From positions 620,001 to 684,000 of the forward strand of contig NZ_CAJRAU010000002.1 in the NCBI RefSeq assembly GCF_907165045.1: 64,000 bases of DNA. The letters are read 5' to 3'. Numbering within the stretch: the first letter of the stretch is position 1; each line of letters opens with the position of its first letter. The translations under genes and the position numbers were made by a program. The DNA is from Dyadobacter linearis (GTDB taxonomy: Bacteria; Bacteroidota; Bacteroidia; Cytophagales; Spirosomataceae). Under the pieces are notes generated by a model. That model made no database searches, was not told where the DNA came from, and was given only the letters and a program-made list of their open reading frames with translations. Positions 20,811 to 31,300 of this stretch are shown here, one piece after another.

Positions 20811-21886
20811 TGGTTCTCTGATTTGGCGGTAAGTAAGGGAAGTTGGACTATGAAGAAGTCGGGACCGGCATCGATCGCGGGCTGATTTTCTGAAAGCAAT
20901 TCATACTTGGCTTTGATATTGGCGAGACCGAGCCGGGTCGACATGACCGGTGTCGACTTCTCCAAAAGGTTATTTTTTACTTCCAGCAGATTTTTCCCGA
21001 GCGAGCGGATCTCGATATAAAGTGGTTTTTTTTCCAAAATAGTATTGTGTTTCACCGCATTCTCAACCAAAAGCTGCAAAGTGAGCGGCGGAATGAACTT
21101 CTCCATATCCGCTTCGTCAATGTCGATGATCAGTTCCAGCCCTTTGTCATGCCGGGTTCTTAAAAGGTGGTAGTAGGATTTGATAAAAAGCACTTCGGTA
21201 GCCAGCGTAGTCAGTTCTTCCTGATTGGTTTGCAGGAGATACCGGTATACTTTCGCCATTTCATCCACAAATTGCTCGGCCCGCTCAGGTTCGTCGACGA
21301 TCAATGCGGAAAGGGTATTTAAGCTATTGAACAAAAAATGGGGACTTACCTGACTTTTTAAACTTTGCAACTGCCCCTGCAACCCCGCCTTTTTAATCGC
21401 TTCCTTATTGGTTTTAATCTCTTTCCATTTGGCCAGCGAGTAATTGACCTCATACAGACAGGTAAGCAAAATGACCGCCCCGAGCTCAAAAAGATACACG
21501 TTTACCATTTTGCCGGCGTCGAGCTGTGCATTTAAGGGGCGGTAATAAATGATCAGCGCACCATAAACGGTAATGTAAATTCCCGTCAGGACCAGGAACG
21601 CCAAAGCGGTGTAAGCCGCCCGCATGAGCGATGAGTTGAACGACGGAAACCGGCGCGTGATGTACTGCGCGGCCCAATCGTGAGGTATAAATGCCAGCGT
21701 TGTCATCACCAGCACCATGAATGTCCCTTTCAAAAAATTAGAAACGCTGGCGAGGTAAGGCGGACCAATCAGCAGGTAACTGATCGTTGGGACAAACCAG
21801 GGTACCAGCAATACAAACATCCACCGGCCGAACAAACTCAGCCAGATCAGCCGCCCCAGACTACTGAAATTCAACGTAGCTTTCAT
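20807..21886 (-). CDS. LytS-type sensor histidine kinase (His_kinase family)
   Basis: 359 residues. Four hydrophobic segments occupy the first ~150 residues (for example TFMVLVMTTLAFIP and AVILLTCLYEVNY). The phospho-acceptor region is LKSQVSPHFLFNSLNTLSAL, followed by VDEPERAEQFVDEMAKVYRY and an ATPase part with PPLTLQLLVENAVKHN. The glycine box is short (TRLGLANIKAKYELL). There is no large sensor domain, so the signal is probably sensed in the membrane. It overlaps the response-regulator gene and the second kinase gene by 4 nt each, so all three are one transcript. Confidence 0.92.
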   Translation of the reverse strand: MKATLNFSSLGRLIWLSLFGRWMFVLLVPWFVPTISYLLIGPPYLASVSNFLKGTFMVLVMTTLAFIPHDWAAQYITRRFPSFNSSLMRAAYTALAFLVLTGIYITVYGALIIYYRPLNAQLDAGKMVNVYLFELGAVILLTCLYEVNYSLAKWKEIKTNKEAIKKAGLQGQLQSLKSQVSPHFLFNSLNTLSALIVDEPERAEQFVDEMAKVYRYLLQTNQEELTTLATEVLFIKSYYHLLRTRHDKGLELIIDIDEADMEKFIPPLTLQLLVENAVKHNTILEKKPLYIEIRSLGKNLLEVKNNLLEKSTPVMSTRLGLANIKAKYELLSENQPAIDAGPDFFIVQLPLLTAKSENQ

Positions 21887-22968
21887 GTGTAGACCAAAGG
21901 CAGGGTGACTATGAAAAAACCGCCTTCTTCCCGTACCTGAATGGTGCCCGCCTGGTTGAAAAGCAACTTGTAACGCGACATCAGGGTAGCGAGGCCGGCA
22001 TTTCCGAAAGGAATACCGACCACGCGTTTTTGTATATTATTAAAAACTTCCAGCTGCCCCGTCGGCGTGGTTTTGATCGTGATACGCAGCGGAGTGGAGG
22101 TAGAAACGATGTTATGCCGGATTGCATTGTCGAGCAAACTTTGCAGTGCCAGCGGCGCCAGCTGGCCGGAAATATAAACGTCGGCGATCTGCAACTGCAC
22201 ATGAATGCCGCTCTCAAAACGCGTTTTCAGAAGATATATATAGGATTTGATAAAACGAACCTCGCTTTCCAGCGTCACCAAACTTTCCTCTTTTTCCGGT
22301 GCATTTACTTGCAGCAGGTACCGGTAAACCTGTGACATTTCATCAACAAATTTTTCGGCAACATCCGGCGATTCGTAAATCAATACCGAAAGTGAGTTGA
22401 GGCAATTGAAAAGAAAATGCGGGTTGACCTGTTGTTTTACTATTTCCAGCTCTGTTTGTAACTGCTTGTGTTCCAGTTGTTGCAGTTCGTGCTGGTTTGT
22501 TTTCCATTGTTCAAATGCAAAAAATAGCTCTGTGAGCCCGGCTGTGAGCAGCGAGCCGCCCAGTAGGGAAAGCGCCAGCCACGACGCTATGAATTTTTGA
22601 AACTGATAGCCAAAAATGTGAAGCCAGTGATAAAGCGCCAGACTGACGCTCAGCAGGAAAACATTCACCACCACATAAAGCCCAAACCAGACTGCAACCC
22701 GGTGGATCGATTGGTGCGTATCAGGGTATATCGTCGGGACAAGGCGCGAGCCGCTGAGATTGAGCAGATATGCGGTGAGGCAGAACAGTAGATTCAGCAG
22801 ACTGCCGCCAACCAGCACAGCTGGATCGGAAAAATACCGGTTACCCCATAATGCAAATCCCCAAGCGGGAATGAGGCAAAGCAATAAGCCGCTTAATACA
22901 ATGTAATGCAGCCGGTTGCGCCGGAGTGAATCCGAATATTTTTCAATAAGGCCAAACCGTCTGTTCAT
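21883..22968 (-). CDS. Second LytS-type sensor histidine kinase
   Basis: 361 residues with the same architecture as the following kinase: four membrane segments, the acceptor motif VKQQVNPHFLFNCLNSLSVL, VDEMSQVYRYLLQVNAPE, and the N-box LAPLALQSLLDNAIRHNIVS. The G-box region is IPFGNAGLATLMSRYKLLF. The two kinases are diverged paralogues in tandem, sharing one response regulator. This suggests heterodimers or two inputs into one output, which is inferred from gene order only. The stop overlaps the next start (ATGA). Confidence 0.92.
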   Translation of the reverse strand: MNRRFGLIEKYSDSLRRNRLHYIVLSGLLLCLIPAWGFALWGNRYFSDPAVLVGGSLLNLLFCLTAYLLNLSGSRLVPTIYPDTHQSIHRVAVWFGLYVVVNVFLLSVSLALYHWLHIFGYQFQKFIASWLALSLLGGSLLTAGLTELFFAFEQWKTNQHELQQLEHKQLQTELEIVKQQVNPHFLFNCLNSLSVLIYESPDVAEKFVDEMSQVYRYLLQVNAPEKEESLVTLESEVRFIKSYIYLLKTRFESGIHVQLQIADVYISGQLAPLALQSLLDNAIRHNIVSTSTPLRITIKTTPTGQLEVFNNIQKRVVGIPFGNAGLATLMSRYKLLFNQAGTIQVREEGGFFIVTLPLVYT

Positions 22969-23071
22969 TCCCGGGCGCTGTGGATGCTGGTCGCACTTTT
23001 TTTGCTCTCAAATTTACACGGCGCCTTCATTTTTCCATTTCCTTTCGCTGCGAACTGTCACGATTTTACTT

Positions 23072-24700
23072 TCAATCAACATATTGATCCATTGAAGTGT
23101 GACCGGCGGTGAGGTCCAGATCAATCGTGCGGGTTATTCCAATTTCGTTGAGAAAAATAACATCGTGCGAAATCACGAGCAGCGTTCCTTCATATCCGTG
23201 AAAAGCGTTCGTAAGAATTTCTGTATTTTGAATATCCAGATTATTAGTAGGCTCGTCGAGGATGATCATATCCGGCGCCTGGTTGGCAATGGCGAGTAAA
23301 CAGAGTACAAGGCGCATTTTTTCGCCGCCACTCAATGCGCTGCAAGGTTTTGTCCACTCCGTTTGCCCAAACAAATAGCGATTAAGCCGGATCTTGATCT
23401 CGTGTTCCTGCAATGCGCCGGAATTGAAGTGTTGTACCTGTTGATAAACTGTCAGCGAATTATCAATCAGCGAATATTCCTGGTCAATATAAATGGTTTT
23501 AATATTTGCTGAATCTATCGCTCCCTCAGTCGGTTGCGACTGCCCTAGGATCAGCTTGATAAGGGTCGTTTTACCCGAGCCATTTCTCCCTTTGATCGCA
23601 ATTCTCTCGCCGCTGGTAATTTGGCAATTGAGAGGTGTTGTCCAAAGATTTCGTTCCAAATAGCTGAAATTGACCTGTTCGGCTTTCACGAGTATCTTAC
23701 CTTTATGCAAGCCAGAATGATCAAAATCGATCTTCATTTTACCGGCGTCCAACCTCTCACTGCGCAACTGGCTCACTTCCCGTGCGATCGCCCCCGTCTT
23801 TTCCGTGTGAATATCTTTTATTCTGGCAGTGCTTTTTTCTGCATCGTTGCGCATCGAATTCATTAAAATTCGCGGCAGACCTGCTTTTTCCTGTTTCCTT
23901 TTGCCTCGCGCGTCCAGTTTTTGCTGCCGCTCCATCGTTTCCTTTTCAAGCTCTTTCGCCTTGCGCAATGCTTTTTCCTTACTTCGGATATCGTGACTCA
24001 GCGCCTCGTTTTCAATGTGTTTTTGTTCAAAATAAAAGTCATAGTTGCCGCCGTAAAGCTTGATTCCGTGCTGGCTCAGTTCGTAAACAGTCTGTGGAAT
24101 GTTGAGTAATTGCTTGTCGTGGCTCACGATAACGAGTGTATTTGAGGTATTTTCAACGTATTCGTAAAGCATTTGTCGAGCAACCTGATCTAGGTGATTG
24201 CTCGGCTCGTCCATGAGCACGATTGCCGGGCTATGAATCAAAATTCCCGCCAGGTACACCTTCGTTTTCTGGCCGCCGCTCAATGTGTCCATTGCTTGTT
24301 CCAAATCCAGTTCCGGGATCTGCCAATGTGAGAAAGCCTTCTGATAGCGCTCTTCAATGCCCCAGTCGTCACCAATTATTGCGAGATTTTTTTCGGTGAC
24401 GTTTCCTGCGAGGATATCTTTTAATGAATTGATTTTGTGGTCAATACCTAATGCTTGCGCTACGGTCAAGTCGTGCAGTCTACCGGTGATTTGTGGAACA
24501 TAATACGGCTTAGAATCCGATTTTACATTGCCCGACGTCGGCTGCAAAATGCCCGCCATAAGTTTCAGCAATGTGGATTTTCCCGAACCGTTGTGCCCGA
24601 TCAGGGATACTTTGTCATTTTTATGGATGGATAGATCGATCTGCGCAAACAGCAGATCTCCATTGGGATGCGCGTAAGCGACATCTTGCAGAAAAAGCAT
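23072..24700 (-). CDS. ABC-F family ATPase
   Basis: 542 residues with two ABC ATPase domains and no membrane segments. Domain 1 has Walker A GHNGSGKS (~36-43), signature TLSGGQKTKVYLAGIL and Walker B VLMDEPSNHLD. Domain 2 has GRNGSGKT, ALSGGEKMRLVLCLL and IILDEPTNNLD. The charged inter-domain linker (~235-300, rich in Lys/Glu: KALRKAKELEKETMERQQKL) is typical of ABC-F ribosome-associated proteins, which act on translation; some protect ribosomes from antibiotics. Which subgroup this is cannot be told from sequence by eye. It stands alone on the minus strand, about 100 nt from the kinase operon. Confidence 0.9.
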   Translation of the reverse strand: MLFLQDVAYAHPNGDLLFAQIDLSIHKNDKVSLIGHNGSGKSTLLKLMAGILQPTSGNVKSDSKPYYVPQITGRLHDLTVAQALGIDHKINSLKDILAGNVTEKNLAIIGDDWGIEERYQKAFSHWQIPELDLEQAMDTLSGGQKTKVYLAGILIHSPAIVLMDEPSNHLDQVARQMLYEYVENTSNTLVIVSHDKQLLNIPQTVYELSQHGIKLYGGNYDFYFEQKHIENEALSHDIRSKEKALRKAKELEKETMERQQKLDARGKRKQEKAGLPRILMNSMRNDAEKSTARIKDIHTEKTGAIAREVSQLRSERLDAGKMKIDFDHSGLHKGKILVKAEQVNFSYLERNLWTTPLNCQITSGERIAIKGRNGSGKTTLIKLILGQSQPTEGAIDSANIKTIYIDQEYSLIDNSLTVYQQVQHFNSGALQEHEIKIRLNRYLFGQTEWTKPCSALSGGEKMRLVLCLLAIANQAPDMIILDEPTNNLDIQNTEILTNAFHGYEGTLLVISHDVIFLNEIGITRTIDLDLTAGHTSMDQYVD

Positions 24701-24844
24701 AATTCTTTCTTAAAATGAGTGAATAATTGCGGGCGCAAATGAAGATCTGCCCGTTTTATTTAGTCTGAAAGAAATTGCTTATCACATGAAGTCGCCTTGT
24801 TATTGAAGGTTACAAAATTAGGAAAAACATATTGAGGGAGCTAG

Positions 24845-25621
24845 CTATTCCTCCGATAATTCGATCCAGGTAGGCGCGTGGTCGCTGGATTTTTCCCACC
24901 CTCTTACTTCCTTGTCCACGCCGGCATTGAGCAGTCGTTTTTTGAGGTGCGGACTTAGGAGAAAATGGTCGATGCGTAGCCCGGCGTTTCGGCCGTATGC
25001 ATTTCGGAAATAGTCCCAGAAAGTATAGATCACTTCGTTAGGATAAATTTTGCGCAATGCGTCTGTCCAGCCCTGGTCAACCAAATTCTTGAAAGCTTCC
25101 CTGACCTCGGGTCTGAAAAGCGCGTCATCGACCCAGCGCTCTGGCTTGTACACGTCAAGTTCGGTCGGCATTACATTGTAGTCACCCGCCAGGATCACGG
25201 GCACATCGTGGGTGAGCAGTTCGGCGGCGTGGGCATGGAGCCGCTCAAACCAGCCCAGTTTATATTCAAGCTTCGGGCCAGGCGCCGGGTTTCCGTTCGG
25301 CAGGTACAGGCAGCCGATGACCATATTGTTGATGATTGCCTCGATGTACCGGCTATGTGTATCTTCTTCATCACCAGGAAGTTCTCGCCGCAATTCCTGG
25401 ATCTCGTGACCGCGTGACAGGATCGCGACGCCATTCCAGCTTTTCTGTCCGTGCCAGATCGCCTGGTAACCTGCATCTTCGATCGCTTTCAGGGGAAACT
25501 TTTCCTGAGGGGCTTTCAGTTCTTGCAGGCACACCACATCGGGCGCAGTTTCATGGAGCCAGCGAAGCAATACCGGCAACCTGCCATTCACGCCATTCAC
25601 ATTGTAAGTAGCTATTTTCAT
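24845..25621 (-). CDS. xth: Exodeoxyribonuclease III / AP endonuclease
   Basis: 258 residues, a complete member of the exonuclease III family, which cleaves DNA at abasic sites and trims 3' ends. Catalytic motifs visible are MKIATYNVNGVNGR at the start, CLQELKA (metal-binding Glu34), GDYNVMPTELDVYKP, GLRIDHFLLSP and the final SSDHAPTWIEL with the catalytic His. The start overlaps the stop of the upstream exported-protein gene by 4 nt, so they may be cotranscribed even though their functions look unrelated. Confidence 0.95.
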   Translation of the reverse strand: MKIATYNVNGVNGRLPVLLRWLHETAPDVVCLQELKAPQEKFPLKAIEDAGYQAIWHGQKSWNGVAILSRGHEIQELRRELPGDEEDTHSRYIEAIINNMVIGCLYLPNGNPAPGPKLEYKLGWFERLHAHAAELLTHDVPVILAGDYNVMPTELDVYKPERWVDDALFRPEVREAFKNLVDQGWTDALRKIYPNEVIYTFWDYFRNAYGRNAGLRIDHFLLSPHLKKRLLNAGVDKEVRGWEKSSDHAPTWIELSEE

Positions 25622-26349
25622 TTTAGTTGTTGATTCAAATTCTGGCTGTAACTGAGCAGTCTTTCGAGGTCTTCTTCTACGGTGAAATTGACCGGGTGTT
25701 CTTTCAGATATTCGCCGATCTGTTCTTTATATTTCGGGAAAAGGCGGGTAATGCTGGTCTTACCCGGAATCATGTACCGGTCATTTTTATCCACAAAAAA
25801 GTAAAGTATGCGGTGCCCGAAAATCGCTTCCGTATCCATCTTAAGTTTCCTCCCGCCCGGCGCATTCGCATTTGCATAGGAGCTGTAAGTAGTTACAGAT
25901 GAGGCAGTATAGGATATTCCGTAAGGCCCGCCCTTTTCGTTACCGATCCGCGCGAGCAGATGTTTTTTGGCTAGTTTAATATCCCCGTAATTAGACACCA
26001 TTTCACAAAACCCATATTGTTTTTCATTATAAAAAATTGCGCCCTGCATGTCGACTACCTTGATCATTTTCTTGTCGAGCAGTTCCAGTGTATCTTTTTG
26101 ATCTTTTAAAAAGAGTATCTCACCGCTCAGGTAAGAATAGTTCAGCATAGCCTCCACCATCCGGCCACCGTAAAAAAGAACCTTACCCTTCTGAAAAGTC
26201 GGATATTGGAACTGGTCTGCAACAGGAATGATCTTGTCGGGATAATCTCCTGCCTTCACCTTGAAAGTAGGCCGGCTCTGACTGTAAGTGACCTGAAATG
26301 CGCCCGTAATGCAGTACAGAAGCAGACTTGCCGATATGAATATTTTCAC
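25618..26349 (-). CDS. Exported protein of unknown function
   Basis: 243 residues with a signal peptide (MKIFISASLLLYCITGAFQV, cleavage after TYSQS). The rest looks like a compact soluble alpha/beta domain with no recognisable catalytic motif; segments such as FQKGKVLFYGGRMVEAMLNY and EILFLKDQKDTLELLDKKMI resemble a conserved Bacteroidota exported family whose function I do not know. It overlaps xth by 4 nt at its 3' end and lies about 55 nt after the TPR gene. No function is proposed. Confidence 0.75.
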   Translation of the reverse strand: MKIFISASLLLYCITGAFQVTYSQSRPTFKVKAGDYPDKIIPVADQFQYPTFQKGKVLFYGGRMVEAMLNYSYLSGEILFLKDQKDTLELLDKKMIKVVDMQGAIFYNEKQYGFCEMVSNYGDIKLAKKHLLARIGNEKGGPYGISYTASSVTTYSSYANANAPGGRKLKMDTEAIFGHRILYFFVDKNDRYMIPGKTSITRLFPKYKEQIGEYLKEHPVNFTVEEDLERLLSYSQNLNQQLK

Positions 26350-26403
26350 TTGCGGAGATTTAATAGTGAATGCAGACTAATTGTAACAAGACCTGAACGA
26401 CAC

Positions 26404-28119
26404 TTACTTCATAAAAACAGAGCCGGCAGGCAGTTCGTCGGCGTGCGCGAAAGGTGCTTTGTATTGCCCGGTATATTTCGCTGCCAGCTGTGTTTTTCCC
26501 TGCGCTTTGGCACTCTGGTACAAGCCCATCAGCGACCATCCGTTCCCCGGGTTTTTTACCAGATCTGCTTTGTAAACCTGATCAGCTAATGCAGTCTGGC
26601 CACTTTTAATCAAAATATTACCTAAAAACTGCCTGCTCGGGATTGGCCAGTCTTTGGGTTCTGTGTATATCAGATTATCTTCCAGTTTCACCGCCGCTTG
26701 CAGACTGGCGATTGCTTTTGCCTGGTCTTTCTGTGCGTAAGAAATTACTCCGGTCAGGATCTTCTCGGCGATCCGCGCCATTTCAACCGGCGAATTGAAG
26801 GGTATCCTGCGTTTGGTGAGAATCGGGTCGTTGATCTTTTCACGAAGACTATTTAGTTCCTGCGCTGCAAGTTCTGTCTTGCCGGTATTCACGAGCGCGA
26901 CCCCTTTCGCGAAGTTGGACAAAATGCCGGCGTAAGTCCATTTAGGGTCCAGTTTTACGGTATCGTTCAGTATCTGCTCCCATTTGCCCATTCTCACATT
27001 CACCATTACCGGCAGCATGAAAAGGTACTGATCGTAAGTCGTCTCGTAGGCAGGCGCAACACTTTTCCGGGCTCGCTGGCCGTAACGTAGCGCGTCTTTG
27101 TACATGCCGCCCGTCAGCGCGCAGTAGGTTTGAACCGCAAAATAATGAGGTGAATGCTTGTTCAGACCAAGATTTTTGGCGACCATATCGTAGCGCAAAA
27201 GGTTGTCGTCGGCGAGGTTGTTTACTTCCACGCCTTTGTAATACAGTCCGTTACGCTCATATTCGTGGCTCGCCATATGTACCATGTGCGCTACGCCGGG
27301 AAGCAGGTCGCGCAGCGTTTCGGCACTGCCCAATGCTACGCCCGGGTTCCGGGAAGCTTCCGTCAGGTGAATATGGTAATGCAGGGCTGCGGGGTGTTTT
27401 GGGCTTTCTTTCAATACTTTCTGGCAAAGTGCTACCAGTTCCGGTGTCCATGATTTGGCCAGGCCGTCGCGGTTCCAGAAGTCCCACGCGTGGAGCAGCA
27501 TCACGGCATCAATATATAATACCTTAAATTCTTTCTCCTCCGGATGCTCAGCTACCAGCGATTTCATGCTTTTTGCATAAGCAGTATTCAGTTTTTGCCG
27601 CTCGGCGTCACCCGGCCCGTCGGAATACCGCGTGTTCATTGCCTTGATCAGCTTTTGTTCTTTCACGCCCGCGCTTGCAGCTGCCGCATTCATTTTAGCC
27701 AAAACTTCTGTAATCTCAGCCGGTTTCTGATAGCTGTGCGCCGCATTATAGTACGGTCCCATTGCAAGCGCCTGTCCCCAATATGCCATCGCGTTTTGCG
27801 GGTCGAGCCGAGCTGCTTCCTTGAAAGATGCCACGGATTCGCGCACGTGGTAGCTATAATACATATTCAAGCCCTGATCGAAATAGAACTGGGAACTGTC
27901 GACGGTAGTGGTGACCGGAAACGAATAGGAGCCCCAGCCGGGAAGTACCCCCACAAATTTTCCGTTTTCATCGAGGCCCGATTGCCGGGTATAAGCCGGC
28001 CCGCACATCGTTATATTTTCACTTGTATCCGAAGGAGTTGTATCGGACACAGTCAATTTCAGGGAAACCAGGCCGATGCAGTAGGCGGCGAGTAAAATAA
28101 GCGGGTTGAAAATATTCAT
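26404..28119 (-). CDS. TPR-repeat exported protein
   Basis: 571 residues from MNIFNPLILLAAYCIGLV. An upstream frame reaches 28242 but adds a second hydrophobic stretch without a better signal; the later start gives a normal signal peptide. Residues ~90-160 hold a TPR-like pattern (FDQGLNMYYSYHVRESVASF, EAARLDPQNAMAYWGQALAM), and more helical repeats follow (HPAALHYHIHLTEASRNPGV, YDQYLFMLPVMVNVRMGKWE, LQAAVKLEDNL). The motif HYHIHLTEAS is characteristic of a conserved Bacteroidota/proteobacterial family of unknown function. It has many Ala/Tyr-rich helices and no catalytic signature that I recognise. Confidence 0.8.
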   Translation of the reverse strand: MNIFNPLILLAAYCIGLVSLKLTVSDTTPSDTSENITMCGPAYTRQSGLDENGKFVGVLPGWGSYSFPVTTTVDSSQFYFDQGLNMYYSYHVRESVASFKEAARLDPQNAMAYWGQALAMGPYYNAAHSYQKPAEITEVLAKMNAAAASAGVKEQKLIKAMNTRYSDGPGDAERQKLNTAYAKSMKSLVAEHPEEKEFKVLYIDAVMLLHAWDFWNRDGLAKSWTPELVALCQKVLKESPKHPAALHYHIHLTEASRNPGVALGSAETLRDLLPGVAHMVHMASHEYERNGLYYKGVEVNNLADDNLLRYDMVAKNLGLNKHSPHYFAVQTYCALTGGMYKDALRYGQRARKSVAPAYETTYDQYLFMLPVMVNVRMGKWEQILNDTVKLDPKWTYAGILSNFAKGVALVNTGKTELAAQELNSLREKINDPILTKRRIPFNSPVEMARIAEKILTGVISYAQKDQAKAIASLQAAVKLEDNLIYTEPKDWPIPSRQFLGNILIKSGQTALADQVYKADLVKNPGNGWSLMGLYQSAKAQGKTQLAAKYTGQYKAPFAHADELPAGSVFMK

Positions 28120-28314
28120 CGGGTTGAATTTCGGTATTTTTTTAAAAGCAGGCCCAGGTTGCTGTAAGGCGATTATATTCTGAAATATAAGCATAAATGC
28201 CGCAAGTAATGTGCCGATCTCAGGCAGATAAATTATGCTCATTGCGCTTTGAGCTCATCATTATTTGGAATCATACCTAATTAGTTCTATAAAATATCGA
28301 TATTTCAGTGTGAT

Positions 28315-31300
28315 TTGAATATGGGCATGGTGAATATTGATTTTCATGTAGTGTTTGATATGTTACCCGCGCCGGCAGTGGTGCTGGAAGCTGATTCACC
28401 TGTTTTTACAGTCGTAGCTGTCAATCGCAAATGGCAGAAAGTGAGCGGATTATCTGCGGCTGATATGGTCGGCAAAGGGTTTTTTGAACACTTTAATCTT
28501 ATGCCGGAGCAAAGCCGGCAGGAATGGAGCAGGCTGTTGGAAGATGTGAAACGTTCCGGTAACCCGCAACAGCTCGGCCCCGACGTTTTTTTTCAAAACA
28601 AACTTCACACCGGGGAGCAGGAAAGCAGCATATTTTCCTTGGATATAGTGCCCCTCGATCAAGGCCGGTTGCTGCTTGTTACTTCTACGGACGTAACGGA
28701 AACAAGCAAAGCCACACAAAGCGAAAATCTGATCCAAACCATAGACGGTATCGTCTGGGAGGCCGATGCTACCACTTTACAGTTTCGTTTTGTGAGTGAT
28801 CAGGTAGAGAAGATCCTCGGTTTTACAGCAGCGCAGTGGCTTTCCGAACCCGATTTCTGGAAAAACCACATGCACGTTGCTGACCGAGCGGCGTTACCAG
28901 AGTTCTGTCCTTTGCTCTCGGAGCCGGGCGCCAGTCACCGGTTTGATTACAGAATGATCCGTGCAGACGGAGAAGTGGTCTGGATCCGGGATATTGTTAC
29001 CATCGTGGGTCAGGAATCCGGCGCGTTGTTATGCGGTTTTATGGTTGACATTACCGAAACCAAGCGCCTGGAAGATGTGGAACGTTTGGAAAAAGTAGTG
29101 CTCGAGCTGAGCGCACAGAAAGACTCGTTGCTGACCGACGTACTCGATCGGTACCTGTTGGGGATCGAGCAGATCTTCCCGGATATGAAGTGTTCGATTC
29201 TGGCTATTAAAGACAATAAGCTGAAAAACTGGTCGTCGCCTTCTTTGCCGGAATCCTATATCCGGGGAATCGAAGATTTAGCGATCGGCCCATTTACAGG
29301 TTCATGCGGGACTGCGGCCTTTACCCGCGAACTGGTGATTGTAGATGATATTGCTACCGACCTCCGCTGGGAGCGCTACAAGGATATTGCCCTGGATGAG
29401 GGCCTGCTCGCATGCTGGTCACATCCTATTATCCTGTCAGATGGTACTGTAATCGCAACATTTGCAGCATATTATGACAAAATAAGGTTGCCGGACGCAG
29501 ACGAGTTGAAACTTATCGATAAAGCGGTCGCGCTTCTGACTGTAATCCTGGAAAGCCGCCGCAATGCATCGCTTATTGCCGACGCGGCGATGCTCATTTC
29601 ACAGGGGCAGGAGCTTGCGCGGCTGGGTACCTGGCAATGGGATACCGGTACGAACGAAATCGTGTGGTCGGATACGCTGTACACCATCTACGGACTGGAT
29701 CGCGGCAGTTTTAAACCTTCTATGGACAACTACCTTGGGCTCGTGCATCCGTTGGATATGCAGCGGGTCCATGACAATATCCTGCATGCAATAGCCACTA
29801 AAAGCGAAGTCGAGTTTGAAGAACGAATTGTGCATTCCTCGGGAGAATACCGTTACCTGAAAACGTGGACAAAGACCAAGCTGGATGAGAACGGAAAGGT
29901 GATCATGTTGATCGGCGCGTGCCTCGATACGACGGCCAGCAAGAATATCCAGGATAAGCTGCTCGCGAGCGAGTCAAGACTGAGGAGCCTCGTCGATTCG
30001 CAAACCAACTACGTGGTACGAACCGACCTGTCGGGAAAGTACACTTATTACAACAGTACTTTCAACGAAGATTTCCGCTGGTTTTATAATAGTGACGATT
30101 TTCTCGGGATAAACTGCCTGATGGTCGTCTGCCAATATCATCGCGCCGACGCAATCAATGCGGTTAAGAAATGCCTACACAACCCGGGACATATGTGTAC
30201 CGTTGAGCTGGATCACGTACAGCAAAGTGAAAAAGCACGGACAGTTTTCTGGCACTTCATCGCATTGACGGATTCCACTGGCGAGCCAACGGAAATTCAA
30301 TGTATCGGCATCGACATTTCGGAGCGGAAGCAGGCCATTGACGACCTGCGGAAAAGTAACGAGCGTTACGAACTCTTGAATATGGCTACCAACGATGCGA
30401 TCTACGATTGGGATATTATCAACGACCATGTGAAATGGGGCGACGGGTATGTAAGGTTATTCGGATTGAAGATCGGCACCGAAAAAATGAAGCTGGAAGA
30501 GTGGGCGAGCCACCTGCACCCGGACGATCGCGTTGCTACCGTACAGAGTCTGGAACTGCGGCTCGCCGATAAAGACCAGCAAAAATGGGTAGCTGATTAT
30601 CGTTTTGAAAGGTTCGACGGGACTTATGCATTCGTGGAAGAGATCGGTTATATCCGGCGAAACCGGTCGGGGAGGGCAGTGCGTATGATCGGCGTGCTGC
30701 GCGATATTTCCCAGCAAAAACAGGAAGAGTATGAATTGAAATTGCTCGGGTCCGTGATCACCAATACAAATGACGCGGTACTGATCGCGCAATCGGAACC
30801 CGGCGATATTGCGCAGCTTCGGATACTTTATGTGAATGGCGCATTTACCCGTCTCACAGGCTACACGCCCGCCCACGTCATCGGTCAGAATCCAATGTTA
30901 TTGAAGGGGTTCAACTTGCCTGAGAACGATTTTGCCAGACTTGCAGAAGCGATTACCAATGTAAAATCGCTGAAAGCGGAGACGCTGCACTACCAGCGTG
31001 ACGGGCAGCACTATTTTATCAACCTCTCCATTCACCCCGTTGTAGATGCGGCTGGTACGCTTACGCACTGGATTTCGATCGGCCGCGACGTTACGGAAAA
31101 GCGCCGGTATGTATTTGAGATTGAAGAACGGAACAAGAAATTGCAGGAAATAGCGTGGATGCAATCGCACGTGATCCGGGCGCCGCTTGCCAGAATGATG
31201 TCACTGATCGACCTTCTCAGGAACTACGAGAATTCAGAAACAGAAAAAGACGAATTGCTCGAACATATCCTGCATTCAGCCCATTCACTCGACGATATTA

